Origin: Bin5 sp965218625
Lineage (GTDB): Bacteria; Chloroflexota; Anaerolineae; Caldilineales; Caldilineaceae
DNA length: 64,000 nt
NCBI GenBank assembly: GCA_965218625.1
Contig: CBDCLG010000020.1
Location: forward strand, 956,959 to 1,020,958
Direction of reading: 5' to 3'
Shown here: piece after piece, positions 18,415 to 26,928 of the stretch
How positions within the stretch are numbered: the first letter of the stretch is position 1
Layout of the letters: the number at the start of each line of letters is the position of its first letter
Position numbers and translations under genes: made by a program
Notes under the pieces: generated by a model
Databases searched by the model: none
Seen by the model: only the letters and a program-made list of their open reading frames with translations
What the model was told of the DNA's origin: nothing

Positions 18415-19380
18415 TCAGCTGCCCTGCTCTGTCGGCGGCCGGCGCAGCCAATACCAGTGGAGGGCGATACCGGTCAACAGGCCGACGGCCAGTTTCAACT
18501 GCCACGGCAGCCCAGCGGGGCTGATGAAGCCCTCGATCAGCCCCGCTGCGACCAGCATAGGCGCGCAGCCAAGAATCAGCTGCAGTGCGACGCGGGCGCG
18601 CTGGCGGAGGGCGGCCGCCCTGCTCAACAGACCGGGCCGCAGCAGGCCGTCGGCGATGAAGAAGCCGCAGCCGCCGGATAGAAAGATGACGCTCAGCTCG
18701 ATGAAACCGTGGGCGGCGACGAACTCGGCCAGGCCGGCGCTCATACCGTGGAACTGCAACAGCCCGAATACGGCTCCGATGCTGAGTCCATTGAGAATCA
18801 TGATATAGAGCGTCAACAGGCCGCCGGTGAGCGCGCCGGCAAAGGCGAAAAAGGTCACGCTGATGTTATTGGTGAAGATCGCGAAAGAGGCGGCTGAGCG
18901 CACGCTGGGCGCGATCTCGGTCCACAGCTCACCGTCCTCCACCGTCTCGACCAGCGGCTCGATGCCCGATCCCAGAATAAGGTAGATGGCGTCGGGACGG
19001 TTCCAGACGACGAGGAAGGCGATGACCGCGGGCAGCAGAAACAGCGCCGTCGATGCCAATGTGTAGGGGAGCAAACGGCGGTACAGGAGGGGGAAAGCCT
19101 CGCGATAGAATTCAAAAAGCTGCTGGCGGCGCAGCGGTTCCTCCCGGTAAAGAAGGGCGTGAGCGCGACCGACCAGCTGGTTGAGATAACGTGTCACCCG
19201 CTGGCTGGGGAAGTCGCGTTGCGCAAGGGCCAGATCGGATGAAGCGATCAGATAGAGACGGCCGAATTCGTGCAGTTCGTCCTCGGAAAGGGCCTCGGCG
19301 TTGCCCCAGGAGCGGTCGGTCAACTCCTCAAGGCGCCGCCAGCTCGTCTCTTGTCTGCGGATGAACAGTTCAAATTGCAT
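18415..19380 (-). CDS. Stage II sporulation protein M-like (SpoIIM/DUF95) membrane protein
   Basis: The 321-residue protein has a soluble helical N-terminus with WRRLEELTDRSWGNAEALS and five or so membrane segments. SNISVTF-type motif FTNNISVTFFAFAGALTGG and AAHGFIELSVIFLSGG are diagnostic for this family. In sporulating Firmicutes SpoIIM acts in septal peptidoglycan remodelling; here the role is unknown. Its start codon lies only 11 bases from that of the divergent RDD gene, without an evident ribosome binding site. Confidence 0.88.
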   Translation of the reverse strand: MQFELFIRRQETSWRRLEELTDRSWGNAEALSEDELHEFGRLYLIASSDLALAQRDFPSQRVTRYLNQLVGRAHALLYREEPLRRQQLFEFYREAFPLLYRRLLPYTLASTALFLLPAVIAFLVVWNRPDAIYLILGSGIEPLVETVEDGELWTEIAPSVRSAASFAIFTNNISVTFFAFAGALTGGLLTLYIMILNGLSIGAVFGLLQFHGMSAGLAEFVAAHGFIELSVIFLSGGCGFFIADGLLRPGLLSRAAALRQRARVALQLILGCAPMLVAAGLIEGFISPAGLPWQLKLAVGLLTGIALHWYWLRRPPTEQGS

Positions 19381-19391
19381 AAGAAGGTCCC

Positions 19392-20231
19392 ATGGCCAGC
19401 AGACCGCTGAATTTAGACCAGGACTACACGATCGACACGCCGGAAAACGTCTCTTTCAGCTATGACATTGCCGGCATCGGCAACCGATTTATCGGCGCGC
19501 TGATCGACAGCATCATCGTCGCCTGTCTGGTTGTTGTTCTAAACATTCTCTTGTTGGCAGTCCTCTATTGGGACAACGCCGACTTCATGTCACTCCTTGA
19601 AGGAGAGGATACAAGCTGGCTGGGGGGCTTTGCCATTGCGCTGTTTGCACTGCTCCAATTCATCATCTTCTGGGGCTATTATACCCTGTTTGAATTCTTG
19701 TGGAATGGTCAGACACCGGGCAAACGGCTGGTAAAGATTCGCGTGCTGCGGCTGGATGGCAACCCGATCGGCTTCGTCGAGGCGCTCTTGCGCAATCTGG
19801 TGCGGCCGGTCGACTTTCTGCCCTCCGGCTATGCGCTGGGCCTGGTGGTGATGTTCTCCAACGAGAAGAGCCGGCGGCTGGGGGATTGGGCTGCGGGTAC
19901 GATCGTCGTGCGCATGCGGGCGGACCTGTCGCTCGATGCGCTGGTCGAGTTGGCTGGAAGGGAAAGGCAGCCCGAAGCGGCCGAGAGTTCGTCCCTGCTG
20001 CTGGAATTCCCCCACATCCGCCAGCTGTCCATGTCCGACTATGAACTGATCCGGGAAATGTTGGCGCGCAAGTGGTACGGAGGCTCGTCGAACATTATGT
20101 TGCGCCGGTTGGCGCGCGCGATCGCGGCCCGGCTCGACAAGCCGAGGCCGACCAGCACACAGGCGAGCGTCAACTTCCTGAACGCGGTTGCCGAAGCCTA
20201 CCGCCAGCTGCAGTCACAGGACCGCAACTGA
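19392..20231 (+). CDS. RDD family membrane protein
   Basis: The 279-residue protein has the RDD fold: GNRFIGALIDSIIVACLVVV (conserved R and D), a second membrane pair (about 75-105), then the WNGQTPGKRLVKIRVLRLDG motif and RRLGDWAAGTIVV. A hydrophilic C-terminal tail of about 100 residues follows. RDD proteins have been linked to ion exchange or transport but most are uncharacterised. AGAAGG is four bases before the ATG. Confidence 0.88.
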   Translation: MASRPLNLDQDYTIDTPENVSFSYDIAGIGNRFIGALIDSIIVACLVVVLNILLLAVLYWDNADFMSLLEGEDTSWLGGFAIALFALLQFIIFWGYYTLFEFLWNGQTPGKRLVKIRVLRLDGNPIGFVEALLRNLVRPVDFLPSGYALGLVVMFSNEKSRRLGDWAAGTIVVRMRADLSLDALVELAGRERQPEAAESSSLLLEFPHIRQLSMSDYELIREMLARKWYGGSSNIMLRRLARAIAARLDKPRPTSTQASVNFLNAVAEAYRQLQSQDRN

Positions 20232-20287
20232 GCGACGGGACAAGATTTCAATGAACGGACCCTGATTTTTCGCTACGAGGCAAGCAA

Positions 20288-21052
20288 ATGGACGACAATC
20301 CCCCTGTCATCGACTCTTCGCCGGACCATTATCACAGCGACGGCGGCGCGACGCGGCGCGCAGGCATTGCCTACACAATCAAAGAGATGCCGGAAGACCT
20401 GCGGCCGAGGGAGCGGCTGGAGTTTGCCGGCGCGGGCGCGCTGAGCGTCGCCGAACTTCTGGCCATCATTCTACGCACCGGCGGCCAGGGCGAGAACGTC
20501 ATCAGGCAGGCCGAGCGGTTGTTGACCGAGTTCAACGGCCTTCCCGGACTGGCACAAGCGAGCTTTGAGGAGCTGACGAAGGCGCATGGCGTGGGCCAGG
20601 CAAAGGTTACCCAGATCAAGGCTGCGCTCGAGCTGGGACGCAGACTGCTGCTGGCCGCGCCGCAGGAACGAATGAAGATCCAGAGCCCGCAAGATGTCGC
20701 AAGCCTGTTGATGTTGGAGATGGGTTTACTGGAGCGGGAACAGGTTCGGGCCGTCCTGCTGGATACGAAGAACCACGTCCAGCGGATCGCAGAGGTCTAT
20801 TCAGGCAGTCTGAATGCGGCCGCGATTCGCGTCAACGAAATCTTTACCGAGGCGGTGCGCGCCAACAGCGCGGCCCTGATCGTGGTGCACAACCATCCCA
20901 GCGGCGACCCGACGCCCAGCCCTGAAGATGTGCAGGTGACGGAGCAGATTGTCGCCGCGGGGAAACTCCTTCAGATCGACGTCCTCGACCATCTGATCAT
21001 CACGCGCACCAGTTATGTCAGTCTGAAGGAGAGGCGTTTGGGGTTTGAATAA
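20288..21052 (+). CDS. radC: RadC family JAB-domain protein
   Basis: The 254-residue protein has a helix-hairpin-helix-like N-terminal part (AHGVGQAKVTQIKAALELGR, about 99-118) and a JAB/MPN metalloprotease-like domain with HNHPSGDPTPSPED (H201, H203, D214). The family is widespread; a repair role was originally proposed but is not established. GAGG lies seven bases before the ATG. Confidence 0.93.
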   Translation: MDDNPPVIDSSPDHYHSDGGATRRAGIAYTIKEMPEDLRPRERLEFAGAGALSVAELLAIILRTGGQGENVIRQAERLLTEFNGLPGLAQASFEELTKAHGVGQAKVTQIKAALELGRRLLLAAPQERMKIQSPQDVASLLMLEMGLLEREQVRAVLLDTKNHVQRIAEVYSGSLNAAAIRVNEIFTEAVRANSAALIVVHNHPSGDPTPSPEDVQVTEQIVAAGKLLQIDVLDHLIITRTSYVSLKERRLGFE

Positions 21053-21068
21053 CAGGTACGCCGGCGCG

Positions 21069-21092
21069 GTACCGGCACGGTCACGCCGGTAC
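21069..21092. other. Perfect hairpin at the convergent end of radC and an unknown gene
   Basis: GTACCGGC and GCCGGTAC form an eight-pair stem with an eight-base loop, overlapping the last codons of the minus-strand gene. There is no T run, so it may act as an mRNA 3'-end stabiliser or a weak bidirectional terminator. Confidence 0.5.
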
Positions 21093-21878
21093 GCTGACGC
21101 TGCGGAGATAATCGGTCACGGAGCGCACTTCGCCGGCATTCAACTGCAGGTCCTGTTTGGTGCGCACATACTTCTTCAACTGATCGACGCGCAGCACCGG
21201 GATGGTGGGGTTCTCTATCTGCAGCTCTATGGCCGGATTTATGAAGACGGCCGCGCTCTCGATGGGGATGTCGGCCGCGTTGAAGCTGAGGGCGCCGCTC
21301 GACTCGCCCTCCTGAAGCAGTTCGCGGACCTTCTGCTCGACCTCATCCTTCTCCCGCGCCGGATTGCCCAGCCCCTCGCGGTTGAGGAATGTGAGCAGGC
21401 GGCCCATGGTGAACCGTTCCCGCCATCTGTCGCCTTCGACCGTAACCGTGCCCTTATCGCTGCGCACAAGAAAGACGCGCACACCCAGCGGACCGACCAG
21501 CAGATAGGGCAGATCATCGAGCCCCCACAGGAAGAGCGCGTATTTGTCGTCGAACCCTTTCAACCCGCTCTCGACAAGCTCATCCGGCCGCGCGACGCGT
21601 TTGCTGCCCGGCCAGCGGCGGGGCGCGAAGCGGTTGATGTAGTAGCTGCCTATATTGGAGGCGATAAAGCCGACCGCCAGTGCGCCAAAACTGATGACGG
21701 TCCAGAAACGCTGGATAAACGCGACGAGGGCGTTGGAAGCCTGTTCTTCGGACTGGAACCAGTTGGGCGTAAAGCTGGCGAGGAGGCCGACGAACAGAAT
21801 CAACAGGCCCGCCAGGGCAATACGCCGGCCCCGCTGCTCCTTGGATTTGATCGCTGGCAGATTGCGGTAAACTTTCAT
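21081..21878 (-). CDS. Hypothetical protein with two membrane segments
   Basis: The 265-residue product has two N-terminal membrane helices (about 19-38 and 60-80) and a cytosolic domain in which LPYLLVGPLGVRVFLVRSDKGTV is a nuclease-like beta region reminiscent of NERD proteins, though the NERD catalytic residues are not clear. It lies 29 bases downstream of plsX on the same strand and may be co-transcribed. No ribosome binding site is obvious. Confidence 0.7.
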   Translation of the reverse strand: MKVYRNLPAIKSKEQRGRRIALAGLLILFVGLLASFTPNWFQSEEQASNALVAFIQRFWTVISFGALAVGFIASNIGSYYINRFAPRRWPGSKRVARPDELVESGLKGFDDKYALFLWGLDDLPYLLVGPLGVRVFLVRSDKGTVTVEGDRWRERFTMGRLLTFLNREGLGNPAREKDEVEQKVRELLQEGESSGALSFNAADIPIESAAVFINPAIELQIENPTIPVLRVDQLKKYVRTKQDLQLNAGEVRSVTDYLRSVSVPA

Positions 21879-21907
21879 AGATTGGATTTCTTGGCTACTT
21901 GAGATGG

Positions 21908-22937
21908 CTACCGCTGGAGGGCGACCAACTCCTCATGGCTGTCGATGAGCTCACTGATATCTGACTGAATCTCCTCGACCAGCCGGGAATCGATCAACTG
22001 TTTTGCGACCCGGATCGCGTGGCGGATGGCGTTGGTGTTGCTTCTGCCGTGGCCGACAACGATTAAATTGGAGAGCCCCAGCAGAACCGCGCCGCCGTAC
22101 TCGCTGTCATCGAGACGCCGATGCATCCTGCGCAGGGCGGAACGCACGAGCAGGCCGCCAATGCTGCTGATCGGCCCGGCCCTGATCTCATCCAGCAAGA
22201 CACCCTGGGCCAGTTTGACGATTCCCTCGGCCCCCTTCAAAAAGACGTTGCCGGTAAACCCGTCGGTGACCACAACGTCGGCGACATGATTGGCCACGTC
22301 ACGCGCCTCGATGTTGCCCTCAAAGCCGATGCCGGGTGTCTGCTTCGAGCAGAGCCGTCGCCTCCAGGACCAGTTGACTGCCCTTGCCTTCCTCTTCGCC
22401 GTTGCTCAGAATGCGGACGATTGGATTCGACACGCCCATGATGCGGCGGGAATAGATGCTGCCCATGACGCCGAACTGCTGGAGCTGCTCCGGCTTGACG
22501 TCGGCATTGGCCCCCACATCCAGTATCAGGCAGAATCCGCGCGAGGTGGGAAAGGGGATGATCAGCGCAGGACGCTGGATGCTCTGCATACGGCCAAAGT
22601 GCAGGATGCCTGCTGCCAGCGCCCCGCCGGTATTGCCCGCGGTCACGAATGCGTCGGCCTGCCCCTGCTTCACCAGCTTACAGGCCACAACCATCGAGCT
22701 GTCCTTCTTGGTGCGCACGGCTTCGGCCGGTTTGTCCGACATCTCGATCACTTCGAGCGCAGGCACAATCGGCAGATCCAGCCCTCGCGTTGGGTGCCGT
22801 GCCAGCTCTCGCTCGATGACGTCAGGACGGCCGACCAGCGAGACGGTCACGCCGAATTGGCGGGCCGCCAAAATTGCGCCGCCGACGATATCATGGGGCG
22901 CGTTGTCACCCCCCATAACGTCAAGGGCAATATTCAT
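21908..22937 (-). pseudogene. plsX: Phosphate acyltransferase PlsX, broken by a one-base frameshift
   Basis: PlsX makes acyl-phosphate from acyl-ACP for phospholipid synthesis. The N-terminal 200 residues (MNIALDVMGGDNAPHDIVGG) are in one frame and the rest (GFEGNIEARDVANHVADVVV, then VTDGFTGNVFLKG) in the next. The break maps to a run GGG at 22334-22336 (CCC on the coding strand); removing one base restores EADTGIGFEGN. Total length then is about 342, normal for the family. GGAGG lies nine bases before the ATG at 22937. As plsX is usually needed for growth, a sequence error is as likely as true loss. Confidence 0.85.
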
Positions 22938-22969
22938 GCAGAGATTCCTCCAGTCAGAGATGTGATCAA

Positions 22970-22978
22970 TGCTATACT
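22970..22978 (+). promoter_or_regulatory. Extended -10 promoter upstream of KDPG aldolase
   Basis: TGC-TATACT matches the extended -10 seen elsewhere in the window. No convincing -35 is present. The start of transcription near 22985 would give a leader of about 70 bases before the ATG at 23056. Confidence 0.45.
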
Positions 22979-23055
22979 ACTACAGGTTCGGAGTAAAGTA
23001 GAAATTGTCCGAAATGGAAGAGTTGTAGATCATTTGCCCGTTTCCGGGAGGAGCA

Positions 23056-23705
23056 ATGGGTTGCGGATTCGATGAAATGACGCGCAGGATCAAGGATGAA
23101 GGCATCGTTGCGATCGTGCGCGGCGACTTTCCCGCCCAAAAGGTCGTGGAGATCGGGGACGCGCTGCTGGCCGCGCCCGTGCTTGTGATGGAGGTGACGC
23201 TCAACACGCGCGGCGCGCTGGAGCTGATCGGGATGTTGCGGGCCCGCTTTGGCGAAAATATGGTGATCGGCGCCGGGACCGTGCGGACCGCGTGAAGCAG
23301 TTCGATGCCGCGGCCGCGGCCGGCGCGCAGTTCACGGTGGCGCCAGGGTCGAATTCGGAGGTGATCGCCCAGGCCGGCACTGCCGATATTCTGCACATCC
23401 CCGGCGTCTTTAGCGCGACCGAAGCCGACCGGGCGCGGGCCGACGGCGCCCGCCTGCTGAAACTCTTTCCCGCCGATATCGGCGGCCCGGCCTACCTCAA
23501 GGCCCTGCGCGCGCCCCTGGATGACATCGAGTTCGTGCCCACCGGCGGCATCGGGCCGGAGAACGCGGCAGCCTGGGCCAATGCCGGCGCCGCGGCTATC
23601 GGCGCCGGCAGCAGCCTCGTCACCGGCCCAAATCAGACTATGGCCGACCTGATCGAGCGGGCGCGCGCCCTGCGCCGTGCGTGGCAGTCGGGCGGCAGTT
23701 CCTAG
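23056..23705 (+). pseudogene. eda: KDPG/KHG aldolase, broken by a one-base frameshift
   Basis: The enzyme cleaves 2-keto-3-deoxy-6-phosphogluconate to pyruvate and glyceraldehyde 3-phosphate. The first part (to 23295) carries DEGIVAIVRGDFPAQKV and ends VIGAGTVRTA; the second part (from 23292) continues KQFDAAAAAGAQFTVAPGSN and holds the Schiff-base lysine in LLKLFPADIGGPAYLKAL. The parts join with a TGA/GTG overlap at 23292-23295. One missing base before the GTG restores a normal protein of about 216 residues. GGAGGA is three bases before the ATG. The halves are unlikely to fold separately. Confidence 0.85.
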
Positions 23706-23781
23706 TCCTCATTTCCTGACATTCAGAATTACTTCGCCAGCGGGACCTCTGCGGGGACGCCCGTTCTCTTTACCGGCCTAT

Positions 23782-25557
23782 CTACTCTCGCAGCTCATTC
23801 ATGGCCGCGGGCAGATAGGGCAGCAGATCGCTGGCAACGACCCCGGCGCGACCGGTCTTCCGTTCGCAGAGCTCACCGGCGCGACCGTGCAGCCAGGCGC
23901 CAAGGCAGGCGGCGTCGAAAGGGGACAGACCTTGCGCGAGGAGACCGGTGATGACGCCGGCCAGCACGTCCCCTGTACCGGCGGTGGCAAGGGCAGGGGT
24001 TGCGACGGGCAGGACGGCCAGGTCCCCCTCCGGGCCGGCGATGACTGTGTACGGACCTTTGAGCAGGATGACAGCCTGCCAGGCGGCCGCGCGCGCCTGG
24101 GCCAGCGCCCAGCGGTCTTTCACGACCTCCTGCACGGACGAAAAGCCGCAGAGCCGGGCCATCTCCGCCGGGTGCGGGGTCAAAACGCAGGCTTCGGGCA
24201 GGAACGACGGCCAGTTGTCCAAAAGGGCCAGATTGTTGAGTCCGTCGGCGTCGATGACGGTCGGGGGCAGGGGCGGGAGCTCGGAGGGCAGCTGATCGCG
24301 GCGGCGAATTGTGCCGAAGGCAGGGTTGGCCTCGCTGTCCGTCGCGTCTTTCTCGTCCAGGCCGGTCTGACCACCGGGCGCGGCAGTTCCGCCTGGCAGT
24401 GCCGAAGGGCGCTGCCTGTGATTTCTACCCAGGAATCGCTGCATGAACCGGCGCGTGGCGGTTTCCTGGCCCATCCCGCAGCCGATGAGCAGGGCATCGT
24501 AGCTGCCCAGCTTGGCGTTGATGGTGGCGGCCGCGTCCTCGTTGACGACGCCCAGGTCGTGGCTGAGGAGCAGCCAAGTCGGTTCGACGAGTGCGGATGA
24601 GACGGGCACCCAGACAGGCTGCGGTATGGCGCCCGTCACCAGCCCGGCGCCAACCCGGCCCATCGCGGCACAGCTGAGAAAGGCCGCGCCCGGGTAGTTT
24701 ACGCTGCCGACGACCGCCATCGCTTTGCCGAATGTGCCCTTGTGGCTGTTGCGGCTGCGCGTCGGCAGGAACTCTGCGATCTGTTCGGGCGCAAGGAAAA
24801 AGGTGCGCGTCTCGGCGGTCAATTCCGGTGGGATGCCGATGTCCGCAACCGCCAGATCGCCCAGGGCGGCCGCGCCCGGAAAGGTGAAATGACCGGTCTT
24901 GGCGCAGCCGAAGGTGACGGTCATGTCGGCGGCGACGGCGGCCGGGTCGAGCGCGCCGCTGTCGGCATCGAGGCCGCTGGGAACATCGACCGCGACGACA
25001 GCGGGTTGCGATAGGGCGCCCGCGCCGGCCTCCGCCGCGCCGGTCTCCGGAGCCCGCCGGCTGCCGCTGCGGACCTCGGCCAGCTGCTGGAGAATGCGGG
25101 CCAGCAGGCCGTCGACGGGGCGGTTCGCGCCTGTTCCCAAAAGGGCATCCACGACCACGGCGGCCTCGTCGAGCCAGGCCCGCAGTTGTACCGCGTCGAC
25201 ATCCTCATCTGCGCTGTGGGTCGAAACGTTGCGTTCGAGCAGTTTGCCGAAGTGCCCCTCGTAGTCCTGCCTGGGCGCGGTCTTGCGCTTCCAGAGATAG
25301 ACCCGCACGCGATAACCGGCGTCGCTGAGATGACGCGCGCAGACCAGCCCGTCGCCGCCGTTGTTGCCCGGGCCAGCCAGCACCAGCACTGATCGGTCGG
25401 CGCTGCGCGGAAAGCTTTCCTGGATCGCCCCGGCAAGCGCGGTACCGGCCTGTTCCATCATGGCGGCATAGCTGTGGCCGGCCGCATCAGCCTCTTTCTC
25501 CAGGCACTGCATCTCGGCAACCGAGACGATTTTGATGTGGTCGGCGATATCTCTCAT
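23782..25557 (-). CDS. nnr: Bifunctional NAD(P)H-hydrate epimerase/dehydratase
   Basis: The enzyme repairs hydrated NAD(P)H. The N-terminal YjeF epimerase domain has VLVLAGPGNNGGDGLVCARH (about 57-76); the C-terminal ribokinase-like dehydratase has CVLTPHPAEMARL, ILLKGPYTVI and TAGTGDVLAGVITGLL. The product is 591 residues, longer than the usual 500, because of Pro/Gly-rich insertions near 165-190 and 375-430. It converges on the KDPG aldolase gene. Its start follows the sulfite-oxidase-like gene by 42 bases, so the two may be one unit. Confidence 0.93.
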   Translation of the reverse strand: MRDIADHIKIVSVAEMQCLEKEADAAGHSYAAMMEQAGTALAGAIQESFPRSADRSVLVLAGPGNNGGDGLVCARHLSDAGYRVRVYLWKRKTAPRQDYEGHFGKLLERNVSTHSADEDVDAVQLRAWLDEAAVVVDALLGTGANRPVDGLLARILQQLAEVRSGSRRAPETGAAEAGAGALSQPAVVAVDVPSGLDADSGALDPAAVAADMTVTFGCAKTGHFTFPGAAALGDLAVADIGIPPELTAETRTFFLAPEQIAEFLPTRSRNSHKGTFGKAMAVVGSVNYPGAAFLSCAAMGRVGAGLVTGAIPQPVWVPVSSALVEPTWLLLSHDLGVVNEDAAATINAKLGSYDALLIGCGMGQETATRRFMQRFLGRNHRQRPSALPGGTAAPGGQTGLDEKDATDSEANPAFGTIRRRDQLPSELPPLPPTVIDADGLNNLALLDNWPSFLPEACVLTPHPAEMARLCGFSSVQEVVKDRWALAQARAAAWQAVILLKGPYTVIAGPEGDLAVLPVATPALATAGTGDVLAGVITGLLAQGLSPFDAACLGAWLHGRAGELCERKTGRAGVVASDLLPYLPAAMNELRE

Positions 25558-25599
25558 GAAATGCTCTCGTGCAAGCGGGCAGCGCCGGCGGCGGCGAAT

Positions 25600-26889
25600 C
25601 TATGCCACCCGAATCGGATGGGGTACGGGCTGGTTGAAGAGATAGCCCTTTTGGTTGAAGGGAATCGCGTCCGGCTGTGAATTGCCGGCCGCGTCGGTGG
25701 CCTTTGTCATAATGGTATGCTCGCCGGGCTGCGCATCCCAAATGAAACCGAAGCGCGCCCACGAGCAGTGTAACTGCGGCGCTGTCATCTCCGCGCTGCG
25801 CCAGGTTTCGCCGGCGTCGAGGCTCCACTTCACTTTGACTATCGGACCGGCCGGCGAGTGCGCGTAGCCATAGATGCGGGATGCGCCGGCCGGAAGCTGC
25901 GCCGGCCAGGGAAGCGCCAGCGCGCTCTTAATCGTCTGCGTCGTCGCCACCTTGCCGGGCGCCTCGCCTTCGGGCGGGTAGTCATCGCCGATCAGCGTGT
26001 AGGAGGTGGTGTTGTTGCGCGTCCATAGCTGTTGGGACGAAACGACAATCCGGCCCAGCCACTTGATGCTGGCGCTGCCCACCCATCCAGGCGCCAGCGC
26101 CCGCAGCGGAAAGCCGTGATCTTTGGGCAGCAGCTCGCCGTTGAGCGCGTAGGCCAGCAGCGTATCCGTGTCCATCGCCTTTTCGACCGGAATCACGCGG
26201 CGGAAGCCCTCCTCGGGGGAGTCCTTGTCCAGCCCAATCAAGAGCACGCTGACCGCATCCTCGGTGATGCCGGCAAGGGTCAGCACGTCCCGGAGGGATA
26301 CGCCGGTCCATTCGCCGTTGCCGACGGCGCCGGTCATCCACTGGGTGCCCTGCGCCGTCTGCCCATTGACCAGATCGAACATGGCCCGGTGGTTGCCGGC
26401 GCACTCCAGGTAGGAGATGAGCGTACGACTGGGCAGGTTCCGTATGTCGTCGTAGGAAAGCTCCAGCTGCTCAGTAACGGCGTCGCCCTCGACGGCAAGC
26501 CGCCAGCGGGTCGCGTCGAGGTCGAGACTGGCGGAATTGGTACGCACGAAAAAGAACCGATTGGGCGTTATCAGCCCCTGCATGTTGAGCAGGCGCGCTT
26601 CCAGATTCCCGCGGCCGTGATCGATGAACGGCGCAGCATCCTTAAAGTGAAGCGGCGCCTCTGTTGCGGCCCTTGCTGCGGCCTCTGTTGCGGCCTCCGC
26701 TTCGGCTTGCGGCGTGGCGGCGGGCAGTTGCATGCCCGTGCACGCGGCCAGGACGGCTGCCGTCCCGCCGGTCGATAGCAGCTGCAGGAAACGGCGCCGA
26801 CCGATGCTCCGCCCGCGCGCGTGCTGCCAGAGCTGCGCGTGCTGGGCGCTCTGCGCGCCCGGCCGGAATCTCCCCTGTTCCTCAATCAT
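25600..26889 (-). CDS. Exported sulfite-oxidase-family molybdopterin oxidoreductase
   Basis: The 429-residue protein has a Tat signal (RSIGRRRFLQLLSTGG, about 28-42) that also ends in a lipobox-like VLAAC with C50, an Ala/Glu-rich linker (about 60-78), the SuoX Moco domain with the metal-ligand cysteine in YLECAGNHR (C163), and the C-terminal immunoglobulin-like dimerisation domain (VKVKWSLDAGETWRSAEM). It probably oxidises sulfite or a related sulfur compound outside the membrane. No haem domain or dedicated cytochrome gene is adjacent. Confidence 0.88.
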   Translation of the reverse strand: MIEEQGRFRPGAQSAQHAQLWQHARGRSIGRRRFLQLLSTGGTAAVLAACTGMQLPAATPQAEAEAATEAAARAATEAPLHFKDAAPFIDHGRGNLEARLLNMQGLITPNRFFFVRTNSASLDLDATRWRLAVEGDAVTEQLELSYDDIRNLPSRTLISYLECAGNHRAMFDLVNGQTAQGTQWMTGAVGNGEWTGVSLRDVLTLAGITEDAVSVLLIGLDKDSPEEGFRRVIPVEKAMDTDTLLAYALNGELLPKDHGFPLRALAPGWVGSASIKWLGRIVVSSQQLWTRNNTTSYTLIGDDYPPEGEAPGKVATTQTIKSALALPWPAQLPAGASRIYGYAHSPAGPIVKVKWSLDAGETWRSAEMTAPQLHCSWARFGFIWDAQPGEHTIMTKATDAAGNSQPDAIPFNQKGYLFNQPVPHPIRVA

Positions 26890-26928
26890 CCCTCGCTCCC
26901 TCGAAAGAAGCCGCAGACTCGCTTGCCC

